From positions 932,001 through 996,000 of the forward strand of contig JAJEKV010000104.1 in assembly GCA_021234155.1 (NCBI GenBank): a stretch of 64,000 bases of DNA, in the 5' to 3' direction. Under the pieces are notes generated by a model, which saw only the letters and a program-made list of their open reading frames with translations, was not told the DNA's origin and did not search any database. The position numbers were made by a program, and so were the translations under genes. The DNA comes from Isoetes taiwanensis (taxonomy: Eukaryota; Streptophyta; Lycopodiopsida; Isoetales; Isoetaceae). How positions within the stretch are numbered: the first letter of the stretch is position 1; each line of letters begins with the position of its first letter. Positions 1-10,299 of the stretch are shown here, piece by piece.

Positions 1-201
1 ACACTAGCCCAATCTCTATTAGCATTGTATTTTGTTGGGGTCCAAATGATATAATTGGATTTTCCCTTTATTTTTTTGTGGGTAGTTCGCATGTGTGCGA
101 CTACCCATTATCCACCATTGTAGAAAATCTGCTGAGATGAATGAGAAGCAAGTCTAAGTCCGGGCGGTTTGTTGGTTTCATGCGAGTCCCATTCTAGAAT
201 C
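1..201 (-). repeat. R1 interspersed repeat, partial copy
   Basis: The reverse complement of this stretch matches the first ~200 bases of the R1 copies starting near 42149 and 50397. Shared blocks include the outer sequence ATTCTAGAATGGGACTCGCA, the block reading CAGCAGATTTTCTACAATGG and the block around GTAGCCGCACACATGCG. The copy is cut by the window edge. There is no coding capacity. Homology is seen directly; the element class is unknown. Confidence 0.85.
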
Positions 202-2560
202 TAATTAGCACGAGAGAAATTCACAAGAAAAACCCCTTTGACATACCGGAACCCCCCATTGAGAAGAACTTATGAAGCAAGAAAAAATAACATGCTAGGC
301 CTGCCGTAACAATAATAAATTCACTAGAAAACAAAAAGAAACTTGCAACAATGTGTGCCAATGAAGTGGGGGTCCAAAGATACAAATGACAACTAAGGAT
401 ATCTGGGCATACAAGCTCTATGCAACATAAATGACAAAAAAACTGAAAACGATGGAGAAATGACTCAAAACAAAAAGAAACGGGATACAACCCCAAAAGA
501 TATGCATATTCCAATTCTAACATAAGCTTTCTGACCAAGGGAAAAAGATAACCCAAGTAGAATGTCGAAGCACAAAAAGCCCATGAAGACAACTGTCAAC
601 CGTGAGGAGAAACAAAGTACCCTGCCTCAATGCCAGCTACCAGTACTAAATGCCAAACCATAGACAAGGGCCACAACCAAACAATATAGGCACTTCTAGA
701 GGAACATGGACGAATTAACCATGGACAAAAACGAAGAACCAAACGAGGAAACTAATGTAACGAGAGAAAAAGAAAATGCATGTCAAACGACAGACAACGA
801 AATCTTGCAAACAAACCTTGAAGCTTGGAAGCCAGGTAGCGCATATATGACAAATGCCTGAAGATCACATGCTGAATATACCAGATTAAATAATGAGTGC
901 CTGCACGAACTCTGCACTGGCCAACACATTAATTTCCCAAGAACGCAGAGCCCACTTAACAACAATTGCATGATAATACCCCAGCAAATTTCAAAAAACA
1001 ATGATGAGTAGTGGAGCACACCAAATAAGGGGTATAGGGAAGAAAAAATAATATGAATGGCAAAAGGTCATGGAACCTATCAAAACCAAAAGCTGAAAAA
1101 CCTTGAACGGTTTCTACTAGAACAAATCCAGAAAATACAGAATGGGCATCAACGCAGGTCTGGGCAGCCATGGCCGATGTTGCAGGGCTGTGTTTTTTGA
1201 ACCAGCAAGGCAACTGGATGACTGCCACATGGCCTTGCCACGTCGGCAGGTGCCTACAGAGGATCAGGCGGTGATAAATGCAGTGAGCGGTGGCTTCTGG
1301 GAAGAAAGAACTGGGCAGAATCAAGGGAGTTGAAGCACCAGAATAGAAAACGATCCCACAAATTAAATCAGGAGAACTGGTATGGAATCCACATTGCCCC
1401 GGTCATTAAAAACCCAGCAAAAACTGAAACAATCAAAGCAAAAACGAATCAAACAAATAAAAGCGAACTTGGCAACCGTCGATCAGAACCGCCCCAGATG
1501 AATCCAGCAAGGGCTGGCCTCTTTCAACCCGTTCTTGTATGAAAAACACAGGATAGCACCAGGGTACAAGAAAAATCAACGATGGTGCACCCAAATGGTC
1601 CTCAAAGAGCGAATCTTGATGTTCGATCGTCATTGTTTTCATGGATCTTTGCCCAGAATCTCGCTAGAATGAAAAAGGAAAAAACCGGAATACCTGGACC
1701 TGCTGAATCTGTGCCAGAACCAGGCGGTGGAGGCGGTGGAGCTCCGGAGGCACAATCCAGCACATTCTGAAGCAAGAATCTGGTAAAACCTGGAAAGAAA
1801 CTTGAGCAAGAATCTCACACAATCAGAAGCAAGAATCAGACAAGAATCTGGCAAGACTGGAAGCAAGAATCGGGTAAGTATCCGGCCACTGGAAGACAAG
1901 ATTAGCCCTCAATAGATAAAGGACACAAACTAACCAACAGAATCAATGAGATTGCAACGCCAAGAGCAACAAACTGAAAAACATTCTGAAAAGGCAAAAT
2001 AGATTAGATCGAGAAGCATCGAGTACTCCCGAAAGCCAGGTAAGATAGCACAGAAGCTATACCATGTAACCCCAATCAAGAAGAAAAAACAAGCAATAAT
2101 CGGCAAGCGATACCCAAACTAGGGCAATCAAAGTTACAGATGAAAACTGCAGGACCACAACGCTTAAAACAAGAGGATAAGACAAGAAACCCAGACAAGC
2201 AACATAGCTACGTTGGCAGAAATCGGATTCCGCTATAGATCAAGGGGGAACACGATAAGGGAAGAACCTGACCCGATTAGGGGAAAAAATACTGGATACA
2301 AGTCAAGGCACAGCAAGAACGGATCAGAAGATCTGATGGAGTATAATCGGAAATACTCAAAACCGACCAATCAAAGAATCTAAAAATAATAGAAAACTAA
2401 CCGCCCAAAAGCTGCAATGTAACGGAGCCCATAGCATATCGAAACCTCCAACGATCAATCCCCATCACAAAGCAGCAGGTAGAGGATCTCCCAACACAAA
2501 GCAGCAAGTAGAGGAGAAACTGGTAGGATAGAGAAGGAGGAGAAAACTAGCTCAAGAGAA
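202..2560 (-). other. Non-coding stretch, possible 5' leader/intron of a minus-strand gene
   Basis: No convincing protein is encoded here. Read on the minus strand, the stretch starts with a CT-rich segment (about 2520-2560) and continues as T-rich, stop-riddled sequence typical of a long plant leader intron. A short motif AGCAAGAATC recurs several times between about 1770 and 1870. Any coding exon would lie beyond position 1. The gene assignment is inference only. Confidence 0.25.
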
Positions 2561-2584
2561 CGCCGATGAGGGAAAAATGAAAAG

Positions 2585-2605
2585 AACTTGAATAAATAGA
2601 GAGAG
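2585..2605 (-). promoter_or_regulatory. Possible TATA box, minus strand
   Basis: On the minus strand the sequence TCTATTTATTCAAG lies about 35 bases upstream of a CT-rich leader-like segment, which is the usual spacing for a plant TATA box. A perfect 11-bp hairpin (GGTTCTATTGC, loop TATC, GCAATAGAACC, about 2638-2663) sits just upstream. No downstream coding exon can be seen in the window. Confidence 0.25.
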
Positions 2606-2664
2606 CGGCAAAAGGGACGTCCCCATCCAAGGAATGTCGGTTCTATTGCTATCGCAATAGAACC

Positions 2665-3110
2665 GTGGCATTATTTAATGCTCAACCATACATAATAACA
2701 GGTTAATATTGGCTGCAAAATATCCTAAAATATTTGTCTTTTTTCTTTATTCCAAGTAATTCACCACTTTTATCTTAGATAATCAAGGCTAAGTTTTCAA
2801 GTTAATCCAATAGGAGCTCAAACCACCAGAAATATTATTTAAAAAATTGTAATTTATGACGCCAGAAGTAGCATTTTAGGACCATACACAAGACCCCCAA
2901 AATTGAATTAGTATGATTTTTGTCTATTGATTTCATAATAAAAAACAATTCATAAAATCAATATCGATTTGTGGGCCAAAAAGTTTACAAACCATGTCTA
3001 GTTATGCAATACAGTTTACCAATGCAATTGCTTAATGTGACAAACATATATTGTTTTGGAACATGGTACTGAAAGATGATAATTATAGCTGGTTTTCATG
3101 ACAACTTAAA
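2665..3110. other. AT-rich intergenic sequence, nothing recognised
   Basis: Both strands are full of stop codons, and no repeat shared with the rest of the window was noticed. Confidence 0.5.
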
Positions 3111-3125
3111 TATACGAGAGCATAT

Positions 3126-3263
3126 TCACCCCTTATTCCTTAATCTACACCGTACGTAAAGTTCCTCGTTTGTGGGGTATGCAAGTACAAAATTTGCTAT
3201 ACTGTATAACAAGATTCACAAAATACTATAAGATTTCAAGCGAAATACTATATGGTGTTGATT
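3126..3263 (+). pseudogene. DUF7869-type protein fragment (about 46 codons)
   Basis: This 138-base stretch matches, in inverted orientation, the coding segment at 17055-17190 of the DUF7869-like gene. It keeps the reading frame (LLYCITRF, ILYGVDF), but substitutions show it comes from a different paralogue. It is bounded on the left by ACGAGAGC (about 3112) and on the right by GCTCTCGT (about 3290), an inverted pair, and then runs into repeat block T. It is only a scrap of the family's central domain. Confidence 0.6.
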
Positions 3264-3292
3264 TTGTACGTGCAAAATACAATTATGAGGGC

Positions 3293-3450
3293 TCTCGTTG
3301 CCCTACGTCACCCCCCGTGTGAATATGCACCCAAACCAAAGGGGGTTTTAGGGGGAATTTAATTTAAATGTGTTGGAATGCAATGGTTTATGTTTGCATT
3401 AATATTATGTGTTGTTATGTTGGGAAATTTTTTGGGCCCTTCGGGCCCTA
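3293..3450 (+). repeat. Repeat block T, copy A
   Basis: Closely matches 17208-17350. Shared landmarks are CTCTCGTTGCCC, CACCCCCCGTGTGAATATGC, a G-rich run and AATTTAATTT, ending in a short GC hairpin (GGGCCCTTCGGGCCC here, GCCCCTTCGGGGC in the other copy). It has no coding content. Confidence 0.8.
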
Positions 3451-3896
3451 ATAAAGGGCTTTGAGCACTAAGCAAGGCATATATGAACAAAAAAGAACGA
3501 CATGCAAGAGCAGAATTAAAACAATTTAAAAGTAGAATTAGGAAATGCTGAGTAATATATATTTTCGTGCTAGATATTTATCATATGTTATGAAGTTTCG
3601 CCAACCTTCAATTGCAAACCTTATCACATAATTATGAAATCTATTAATATCATCAGAGTAAGGATAGCCTAATGATAGCCTTATCAAGTTCTTATTTCAT
3701 AACTGCCAGCCCTAGTGACTGCACAAAAACCCTTGTACGCACGATATTCAACATTTTCGCATTCCATCTTATCTACTTTCAGGCCTGAAAGTGCAACTTC
3801 AAGAACCTTAAAGCCAACTAGTAAGGTCTGTAGAAATTATGTGATGCCATGGTAAATTAATGACTATAGCGTCCTGCATAGCCTGGTAGGCAGCCT

Positions 3897-3968
3897 CTAT
3901 AGCTCTGGCAGCCATTTCCTCACATATTCTCCAGTGGGATCAATCTCATAGCTTTCATCCTCACCATT
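3897..3968 (-). pseudogene. Cryptochrome/photolyase-like exon fragment
   Basis: The minus strand reads a short open stretch containing DPTGEYVRKWLPEL, then an amber stop, then RLPT. In cryptochromes and photolyases the FAD-binding domain carries a segment of the form DPNGEYVRRWLPELSRLPT, so the stop sits where a serine codon would be. Flanking sequence is not recognisable as the same protein, so this is a broken, very short fragment. It lies inside the candidate element bounded by blocks T and R3. The identification rests on one motif. Confidence 0.5.
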
Positions 3969-4212
3969 CACATTCTATGCTGCAACAAGCCTTGTCTTGC
4001 AGGGCGCATTCTGCTAACAGATAAGATCTGCCCAGAAAGGTATTGCCACAGCAGACAGCCCAGAACATGTGGCAATTGCGCATCTCTTATTATCGTATGC
4101 AAAATCCTTTCATATCCACTTCAAGCTGACTTCAACTAACAAGGATGCATTGTGTTGAGGCGGCCTAATATTGTAGCATAAGAAAACAAATGTTCAATTC
4201 CACGACCTGCCT

Positions 4213-4422
4213 TGCAGTGAGCAAGCTCCACGACCTGCCAGAAAAGATAAACAACAGGATATGTAAAACAAATACAAGAACCTGGTAATATTTTAATTAT
4301 TCCTGCCATTCCGCGAATGCTTACAAGCTGCTTTGTTCGCAGTTGAGCTGCCATGCAGTGAGCAAGCTCCACGATCTGCAAGAGAAGATAAACACCATGA
4401 TATGTAAAAGGAATACAAGAAC
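4213..4422. repeat. Local duplication of about 70 bp
   Basis: The segment beginning GCAGTGAGCAAGCTCCACGA occurs at about 4213-4281 and again at about 4354-4422, with only a few differences. A second short duplication (CTGTCCATTCRTCTACT...GGAGAAACA) links about 4520-4570 and 4710-4760. Confidence 0.75.
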
Positions 4423-4984
4423 AAACAACAGGTTTAGTTTAGGGCAGATGGACAAACAAATGGTACAGATCTGGAGAGGAGCAGCCACGACTTCAACCTG
4501 GATTTGCATTTATATTTCGTCCAAGCTCTGTCCATTCGTCTACTTGAGGAGAAACATTGTGGAAAAAAAGAAGCCCTTTTACTGGACCCAGCCCTGTCGA
4601 GGCTTTCAGCTTTAGATTGTGATGGTGGAGAGTCGTTATTCAACTTCTTGTTTCTGTTAAACCGAGCAGATGTAACCATGTGGGGGCAGACTCCGGCAAG
4701 GCAGAACTCTCTGTCCATTCATCTACTAAGGGAGAAACACTGTGGAAAAAAAAAGCCCTTAAAGCTAACCTTTCTGGCGAAATACTGAAGAATCAGAGGA
4801 GTAGTAGAAGCCGGATTCGCCTCGGAGCTTCTGCTGCTTCGAAATCAAAGGACATACTTGTTCCTTCCTCTTTGAAGATTCAGAGAAGTAAAAGGATTTG
4901 CCTCACAACCCTAAAGTACAGGTTCTCGAGCCCTGCATGCCATTGGTTTTTTTTTTTTTTTAATTTATTTATTTATTTGTGGAG

Positions 4985-5155
4985 GGTATGGGTAAACCAT
5001 CGGTGATATGGAATTTAGACAATAAAATGTGGAGTGCACTCTAGATATACTGATTAGTATGCCTCATGCAATACGCCCATGAAATCATATGAAAACCATG
5101 CCAAAAAGCGTATAAAATCACAAAAAAAACCCCCTGTTATAATGCTACATAACGA
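4985..5155 (+). repeat. Repeat block R3, copy A
   Basis: Nearly identical to 19286-19450. It includes GGTAAACCAT, AATTTAGACAATAAAATGTG, GAGTGCACTCTAGATATAC and CCATGCCAAAAAGCGTATAA, and ends at GTTATAATGCTACAT. Similarity stops abruptly at both ends. It has no ORF. Confidence 0.9.
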
Positions 5156-5179
5156 CAGATGAACAAGGTTCTTCCAGTA

Positions 5180-5728
5180 CAGTATTTTTGAGCAAGGTTC
5201 TTCATGGAACACCAGGTTGCAGATTGCATTAGATGTGGCAACTGGGCTGGAATATATTCATAATTTTGCGTGCACAAGGATATAAAAAGCAGCAATATTC
5301 TGTTAGATGGTAGATTCCATGCCAAAATTTCCAATTTTGGAACTGCAAAGTTCTCTGGCAGTTCACAGGCAGGGGCACCCATGTTAACAAGCCATCTTCT
5401 GGGAACACATGGATATATGCCTCCTGAGTATTTAGAACATGGCATGGTTAGCCCTAAGCTTGATATTTATGCCTTAAGGGTGGTTTTTCTTGAGCTTTTG
5501 TCTGGTCTTGAAGCCATTATTAGGGACCCCTATGGTGCAAAATGCCTAGCTGCAGAAATAGGTACCATCTTGGACGATCCTGACAAGTTGCAGGACCAAG
5601 AGGCTGTACATGCCAAGTTAATTGTGATAGAAGAAAGAGTATCTGTTGACCTCACATCATCTATTGTTAGGCCCAAATCTGTAGAAGAAAACTTAGTGTT
5701 GCTAGATTACCTATATGTCTGTCTGTGA
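5180..5728 (+). pseudogene. LysM receptor-like kinase (LYK4/5/NFP type) fragment
   Basis: This is part of the kinase domain of a plant LysM receptor kinase, a plasma-membrane receptor for chitin or lipochitooligosaccharide signals. The open frame begins ...SWNTRLQIALDVATGLEYIH, then a frameshift near 5267 leads into HKDIKSSNILLD (catalytic loop), AKISNFGTAK, LTSHLLGTHGYMPPEYLEHG (activation segment) and SPKLDIYALRVVFLELLSG. The magnesium-binding DFG is NFG, as in the kinase-dead LYK4/5/NFP group. The LysM ectodomain, transmembrane segment, N-lobe and C-terminal lobe are missing, and the tail ends at a stop at 5728. The fragment starts about 25 bases after block R3. It is a dead remnant; subgroup assignment is from motif memory. 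Confidence 0.8.
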
Positions 5729-6395
5729 GCCTTGACAGAGTCACGGGAGGGATGGTCTGGGCAGAATGTGAAAAAGGGGTCCAATAAGCTTTTCTGCAGA
5801 ACAACATTGGACAAATGGCCAGCAAAAGTGCCTTGGCAGAGTTTGTTGGCTTGAGTGTGACCAGGATAAATACTCTTATGAATTGGTCAAAGCCAATTTG
5901 GTCTCTTGACAGACCTATTGGTAATGGCACTACAACCTTTACGGTAAGCTTGTAACCTTAGGAAAGGATATATCCACATGGCACTACCTGATTGGGGTAA
6001 CAAGGTGTCAACCCTAACCCTAACTTGCCTATAAATATCTAACCCTAACCCAGAAGACACTTTTGCTCCTCCTACTCTTGAGGCTATTGTCACAACCGGA
6101 GTTCAGAATCAAGATCCAGAAGCTGCAGCATAGCACGGTTTAGCGACCCAAGCAGCGTGGACGTGTTGGATTCAGTAGCAGTAATCTCAAACAGTGAAGA
6201 ATTGATGGAGACCCCAGGATCAGGAGGAAATGCGTCAGGAGCAGGTATTTTGAAGCAGTTTCAGTTATAGAGATGTAGTAGAGTCATGTATTCTAAGTAG
6301 AGACTTCCTAGAATCACTATTTCAACTGATGAACCGAGTCAATGAACCCTAACTCCCTAGTTAGATTCATGTGATTAGGTTAGATCTTATTCTTA
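5729..6395. other. Intergenic sequence with telomere-like CCCTAA motifs
   Basis: No gene is visible. Interstitial CCCTAACCCTAAC-type motifs occur near 6012-6055. The right part probably belongs to the LTR relic that follows. Confidence 0.4.
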
Positions 6396-6399
6396 TTGT

Positions 6400-6750
6400 T
6401 CATATGTTATGGATATGATATGGTTGATCTCTTGTTATGCTGCTCATGTGTTGGGAAGGGGGGTCGAGACCTAGCAGCCTTATGTATGATGCTTCTAGAT
6501 AGACCCATAATACCTATTATATGCGGCATGTGCATAGAGCCCACCGGACTAAGGGAGTTATGGAATGACTGAGCACCAGATAACGGGATCAGTGACAAGA
6601 TGGAGAAATAGTCCCTGCTGAGCGCGGCTACTGGGGACTTGGGGCACACTAGGCCTATGGTCGGTCACTTCGTGTGGGCCGGGCATGGGTTCGTCACCCC
6701 CTGGATCAATGGTGCCGCCCTGATCCTGAAGAGCTGCAGGTGCCGGCCTG
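6400..6750 (+). repeat. Decayed relative of the LTR at 54539-56045
   Basis: The segments TATTATATGCGGC, CACCGG, TATGGAATG, GAGCACCAGA, the CTAGGCCTA block with GGTCGGTCAC, and GGGCCGGGCATGGGT align in order with 55200-55400 of the LTR. Divergence is considerable and no TG...CA ends can be placed, so this is an old LTR remnant or a related family. Confidence 0.6.
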
Positions 6751-7565
6751 GTTCTTGTTTTGGGGGGGTTAAAGACGTGAACGGACGTGTGTCGCCACGA
6801 TCCTCTCTGCTATGAAGCAATATTCTATACAACTGTCTCACTTGCAAAGGAATTTACAGAAGGGCCTCCAAAATACAAGCCCGAACCTCACTCTGTTCAC
6901 AAACTGCAGACCAAACTGCTGCACATGCTACAGGAGCTCCATTGCTGGTGAAGAATGGGCTTCTATACATCAACTATCATTCTACCCACAATAAGAAAGA
7001 AACAAAGAACACAATGAAGCACGGGGAGTTGAACCCTGCCGACCGAAGCCGGTACCCTCATGCTTCACCAACCATAAACTCTGCAACAGGAGCTCTTCCT
7101 CAGGCTGGCATGCCTCCAAGAGCATCTAGGCGGCTGAAGGAATATGCCTTAAGGAAAAAAGGGCTTAATCAGAGCGGAAGCTCCCACTGCCACACAAAAT
7201 CCATACTCCAGACCTTCTTGCACCTAAACCTCTGCAAAAACCAAAATGACAATGTTTGTGAAGAAAGAAACACACACCAAACATGCTTTAGGCTGTGCCC
7301 TGTCGGATTTCCCGTGACTGGTTCTGCCTCTGTGCCCTGAACTGCCTCCTGCCTCTGTGCCTCTGTCGGATTTTGCATGAACTGCTTCTGCCTCTGTGCC
7401 TCTATGCCAGATTAACTCCGCCAGTGGGTTATGGCCAAGCAGCCAAGCATCGCCAAGCAGCCGCCCATCGCAAGGAGCCGCCCATCGAAAGAAACTGCCC
7501 CTGCATCCGCTCCACGGCTCCACGCGCCCACAAGCCAGAACAGAACTTCTAAAAATGAGAATCCT
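6751..7565. other. Intergenic sequence, nothing recognised
   Basis: Short ORFs on both strands are unrelated to known families and overlap each other. A degenerate CTGCCTCTGTGCC motif recurs near 7320-7400. Confidence 0.4.
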
Positions 7566-7569
7566 TCGA

Positions 7570-7872
7570 CCTAACCCAATCGACCATTGGAATCAGGAAA
7601 CCCATATGCTGACGTCAGACTTATACCAAAATAACATACGAATACACTTAAAAACCTTAGGAAACCTTATGTAACACCATACCAAAACAACATTTTGGAA
7701 ACTTAATAGGGTCGCGATTTATTCCGTTAAGGCATATTCTTTCTATACAGTTACGTTATGGTGTTACATAAGATTTTGGATGGTTTGTGGATGTATTCGT
7801 ATGTAAAATTGTTATATTGCTGACTCAGTAATTAGGTTTTGGTGTTCCAATGGTCGATTGGGGTTGATTGGG
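7570..7872. mobile_element. Foldback MITE-like element
   Basis: The two ends are long imperfect inverted repeats. The left arm starts AACCCAATCGACCATTGGAA (about 7573) and the right arm ends TTCCAATGGTCGATTGGGGTT (about 7846-7866). Inside, ACATACGAATACA and CTTATGTAACACCATA on the left are mirrored by TGTATTCGTATGT and TATGGTGTTACATAAG on the right. The arms are about 115 bases around a short centre. It has no coding capacity. No clear target duplication was found, so the superfamily is unassigned. Confidence 0.8.
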
Positions 7873-8777
7873 TTTGTTCTGGAAGCTTGAATTTTTAGAA
7901 CGCCAGTCGCGGCGATGTCCTCGCGTCCGCGTGGAGCGGATGGATCAGAGCAGAGGAAGTGTTTCTTTGGAAGTCCGGGTGTCTTTTTTCAGAGCAGGGC
8001 GGCGTTCTTCTCTGGCAGTTCATGGCCGATTGCATGGTCATGGCGGAGTTGTGCCATCCTTTTTTCTTATTGTGGCTTTCGTTAGTGTGCCAGAACATGG
8101 ATTTGATATGCTTTTTTCACGGCAGAGAATGGGTCTGTCTTACTTAGGTTTTCTTTGCAAGAGAAGTTCATGGCAGGGCATGAAGATTGTGAGCAGGGTC
8201 ACATAAGAAAACCCATATTTTTTTCCATTGTTTCATGGACGACTTCATATGAGTGGTGTAGTTTATCACAGTAGGAGTTTTTATTTTGTTCTTCTGAGAA
8301 TATGTTCATGGCAGGGCATTGGTACTGCCATCTCTTGACAGGGGGTTCAAATCCCCAATTGTTTTGCTGAAGCTGCAGTATGTTGGCGGATAAATGCTGT
8401 GTGGATGTCTTTGTGAAACAGATTCATGCTACGGATTCAGCTGCTGTTGTTCATATATGGCATTATGGTACCGATTCTTTTTGGTGGGGTTCAAATCCCC
8501 ATTTTTTTGTATTGCTTTTCAGTGCTGTCTGCACGAGCATGTGCTTCTCGCTTGAACTGTAGAGCAAAGCAAGCGAGCACGAGTGTATGCTTCTGAAGTA
8601 GAAGCCACAACAGAATGTTGCTTTCAGATTTGGCAGGGATTTAGAGTTTATGCATGCAAAGCCTGTTTATGTGTGTTGTGGTAGATCCATCTACTTCTCA
8701 GCTAGTATTATTCATGTTTCCATTGTCATGTGTATTGTATAGTGTATATTGACTTGTAATATAGTTTTGACAAGCAT
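7873..8777. other. Intergenic sequence with two GGGGTTCAAATCCCC motifs
   Basis: The motif GGGTTCAAATCCCC, like a tRNA T-arm, occurs near 8341 and 8488, each preceded by a GGCATT...GGTAC context. No tRNA body surrounds either copy. No protein-coding gene is recognisable. Confidence 0.4.
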
Positions 8778-8925
8778 ATGCTGAGGTGGAAATGGGGATT
8801 TGACCCCATCTTAATTTGTGGTGGACAGTTGTGGTTATTGGGTTTTGGATATGCTTGGGAATATGCTTATTATGGATGGCCAGGATTGAGCGACTATAGA
8901 ATTGAGCGATTATACCAACAAACAA
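8778..8925 (+). repeat. R2 interspersed repeat, copy 1
   Basis: Matches 21189-21335 along its length: GGTGGAAATGGGG, a CCCCATCTT block, CTTGGGAATATGC, TGGATGGC(C/T)AGGAT and GAGCGAT/CTATA. Internal short inverted repeats (GGGGATTTGACCCC; CATATGC...GCATATG-like) suggest a foldable RNA or small transposon. It is non-coding. Confidence 0.8.
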
Positions 8926-9660
8926 GGCCCTCGAGAACTTCTGAATGCAGCTCCTAACTACTATTTTAAAAAAAGTGGCTCACCATTCTTGATCAAAATG
9001 GCAGCTCGCTTTCAGGAAACCAATCTCGTTTCCTTTTCTTTGCGTCGTAGAACTGAATGGGGTTCCCGATGACTTGAAAATTTTGATCGCATTTAAATGG
9101 CGCTCTTGCATTCTTTAAGTCACTCAGATTCTTTAGGTCATGGGGTAGCAAGAATGGACAGCGCTTGTGACGGTCCTTTGCCCGACACTTGTTGTTACTA
9201 AAATACTTGACACAATGCTCAAGATTCCACGGGTGCAGAACCTACACGTCGTCCCCAAACCCAAATAATATGTTAAGCTATGGGTCTCTAGCTCAGGGGA
9301 ATAACCTTCACCTAGAAGCAACTCGACGTGACCAGCGTCGAGTCCGCGCTAGTGAGCTTCATCAGGTGCCCACTCACTAGTGTTGAGTGCTTAACACTCA
9401 TGGCCTTGGTTTCTGCTTATTCTCCCCGGAGAGTTGTGGGTAGACCAAGGTGCAATCTAATAGCAACGCAATGCCCTAATAGCAACGCAATGGGCTAAAA
9501 TCCTAAACAAGTAACTAAAGATAATTTAATTTGATCTTGCAACATCAACTAGAATAACGTGCAAAAGAATAATTCAAAGCACGTCTATGAACGAATTCGA
9601 ACCCTCAACATTAACTTGCAAATAAGCATTCTAACCTTAATATTATAATTCCGTATATAT
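8926..9660. other. Intergenic sequence with short hairpins and a small duplication
   Basis: An inverted pair ACTCGACG...CGTCGAGT lies near 9319-9342. The 17-bp unit TAATAGCAACGCAATG(C/G) is present twice near 9457-9494. No gene was recognised. Confidence 0.4.
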
Positions 9661-10299
9661 CTAAACATGTATAATTGTGCTATAACGATGCCCGAGAATA
9701 TTCGTGTCGCCGGGGCATCGATCCCAGCCGTCGAATTTGCAATGTGTGGATTTTGGGAGGAAAGCTTTGCTTCGAAGCAAGCGGAAGATTCTTCAGAAAG
9801 CTTTGCTTCGAAGCAAAGGATGCGATGCTGCCGAAATGAGACGACGATGCTATTGCTAGAGACAACTTTGGGCAGATGGTATTTTTTTCCAGTGAGAGAA
9901 AAATGGAAAATAGTTGTGCATAGTGCAGTTTGCCTCGCTGCTCCGGCCATCTGTCACAAGTTTATGGCAGATCTGAATGGCGCGAACACCTATGTGGATT
10001 ATGTGGTTGTATGGATTGCTTCCAAGACAAGAAAAGAAATTGGTTGAGCATGCAGTTAGGGCCATATTTAGAACACAAGGAACAGATGAAAAAATACTGT
10101 TCGATCATGCAGTTAGGAACGGATTTGGAATGCAAAGAGCATATGAAAACACGTGGAAAAGCAAATGGGGTTTCTAAGCACTTTCTGGTTGCAAATCCTC
10201 ACTGTCCTCTGCTAATGATGCCCTCTGCTGGAGGTCGTGGCACTCTTTTCTACATCGTTTTTAGGATAGAGCTTGCCTTTGTTTGCTCAAGCTCTCCAT
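9661..10299. other. Sequence upstream of the PPR pseudogene with palindromic and direct repeats
   Basis: The perfect palindrome CTTTGCTTCGAAGCAAAG and a close copy lie at about 9761-9820. A direct repeat carrying CATGCAGTTAGG occurs near 10050 and 10109. Open frames run through the area, but no domain is recognisable. It may hold a remnant of the PPR protein's N-terminal region. Confidence 0.35.

Larger units (their letters stand above)
3293..5155. mobile_element. Candidate gene-fragment-carrying element, T...R3 (copy A)
   Basis: The stretch starts with repeat block T (3293-3450) and ends with block R3 (4985-5155). The same two blocks, in the same order and orientation, bound 17208-19450, while the sequence between them differs. 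This suggests two members of one non-autonomous family carrying different cargo. The cargo here includes a cryptochrome/photolyase-like scrap. No inverted terminal repeats or target duplication could be defined, so the class (Helitron-like or other) is unresolved. Confidence 0.45.

Noticed and set aside
221-1899. Several 60-120-codon minus-strand ORFs as genes
   Set aside because: Low-complexity, mutually overlapping and without recognisable domains; more like leader or intron sequence.
7005-7075. Possible minus-strand tRNA with GGGTTCAACTCCCC
   Set aside because: The stems do not pair at the required spacing and the acceptor ends do not match.
8335-8365. tRNA T-arm-like GGGGTTCAAATCCCC (also near 8488, 29067 and 29109) as tRNA genes
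   Set aside because: No acceptor-stem partner, D-arm or anticodon arm can be folded around any copy; they are only T-arm-like words within repeats.
9761-9820. TTTGCTTCGAAGCAAA palindromes as a regulatory operator
   Set aside because: Two copies in decayed sequence with no gene context; recorded only as local repeats.
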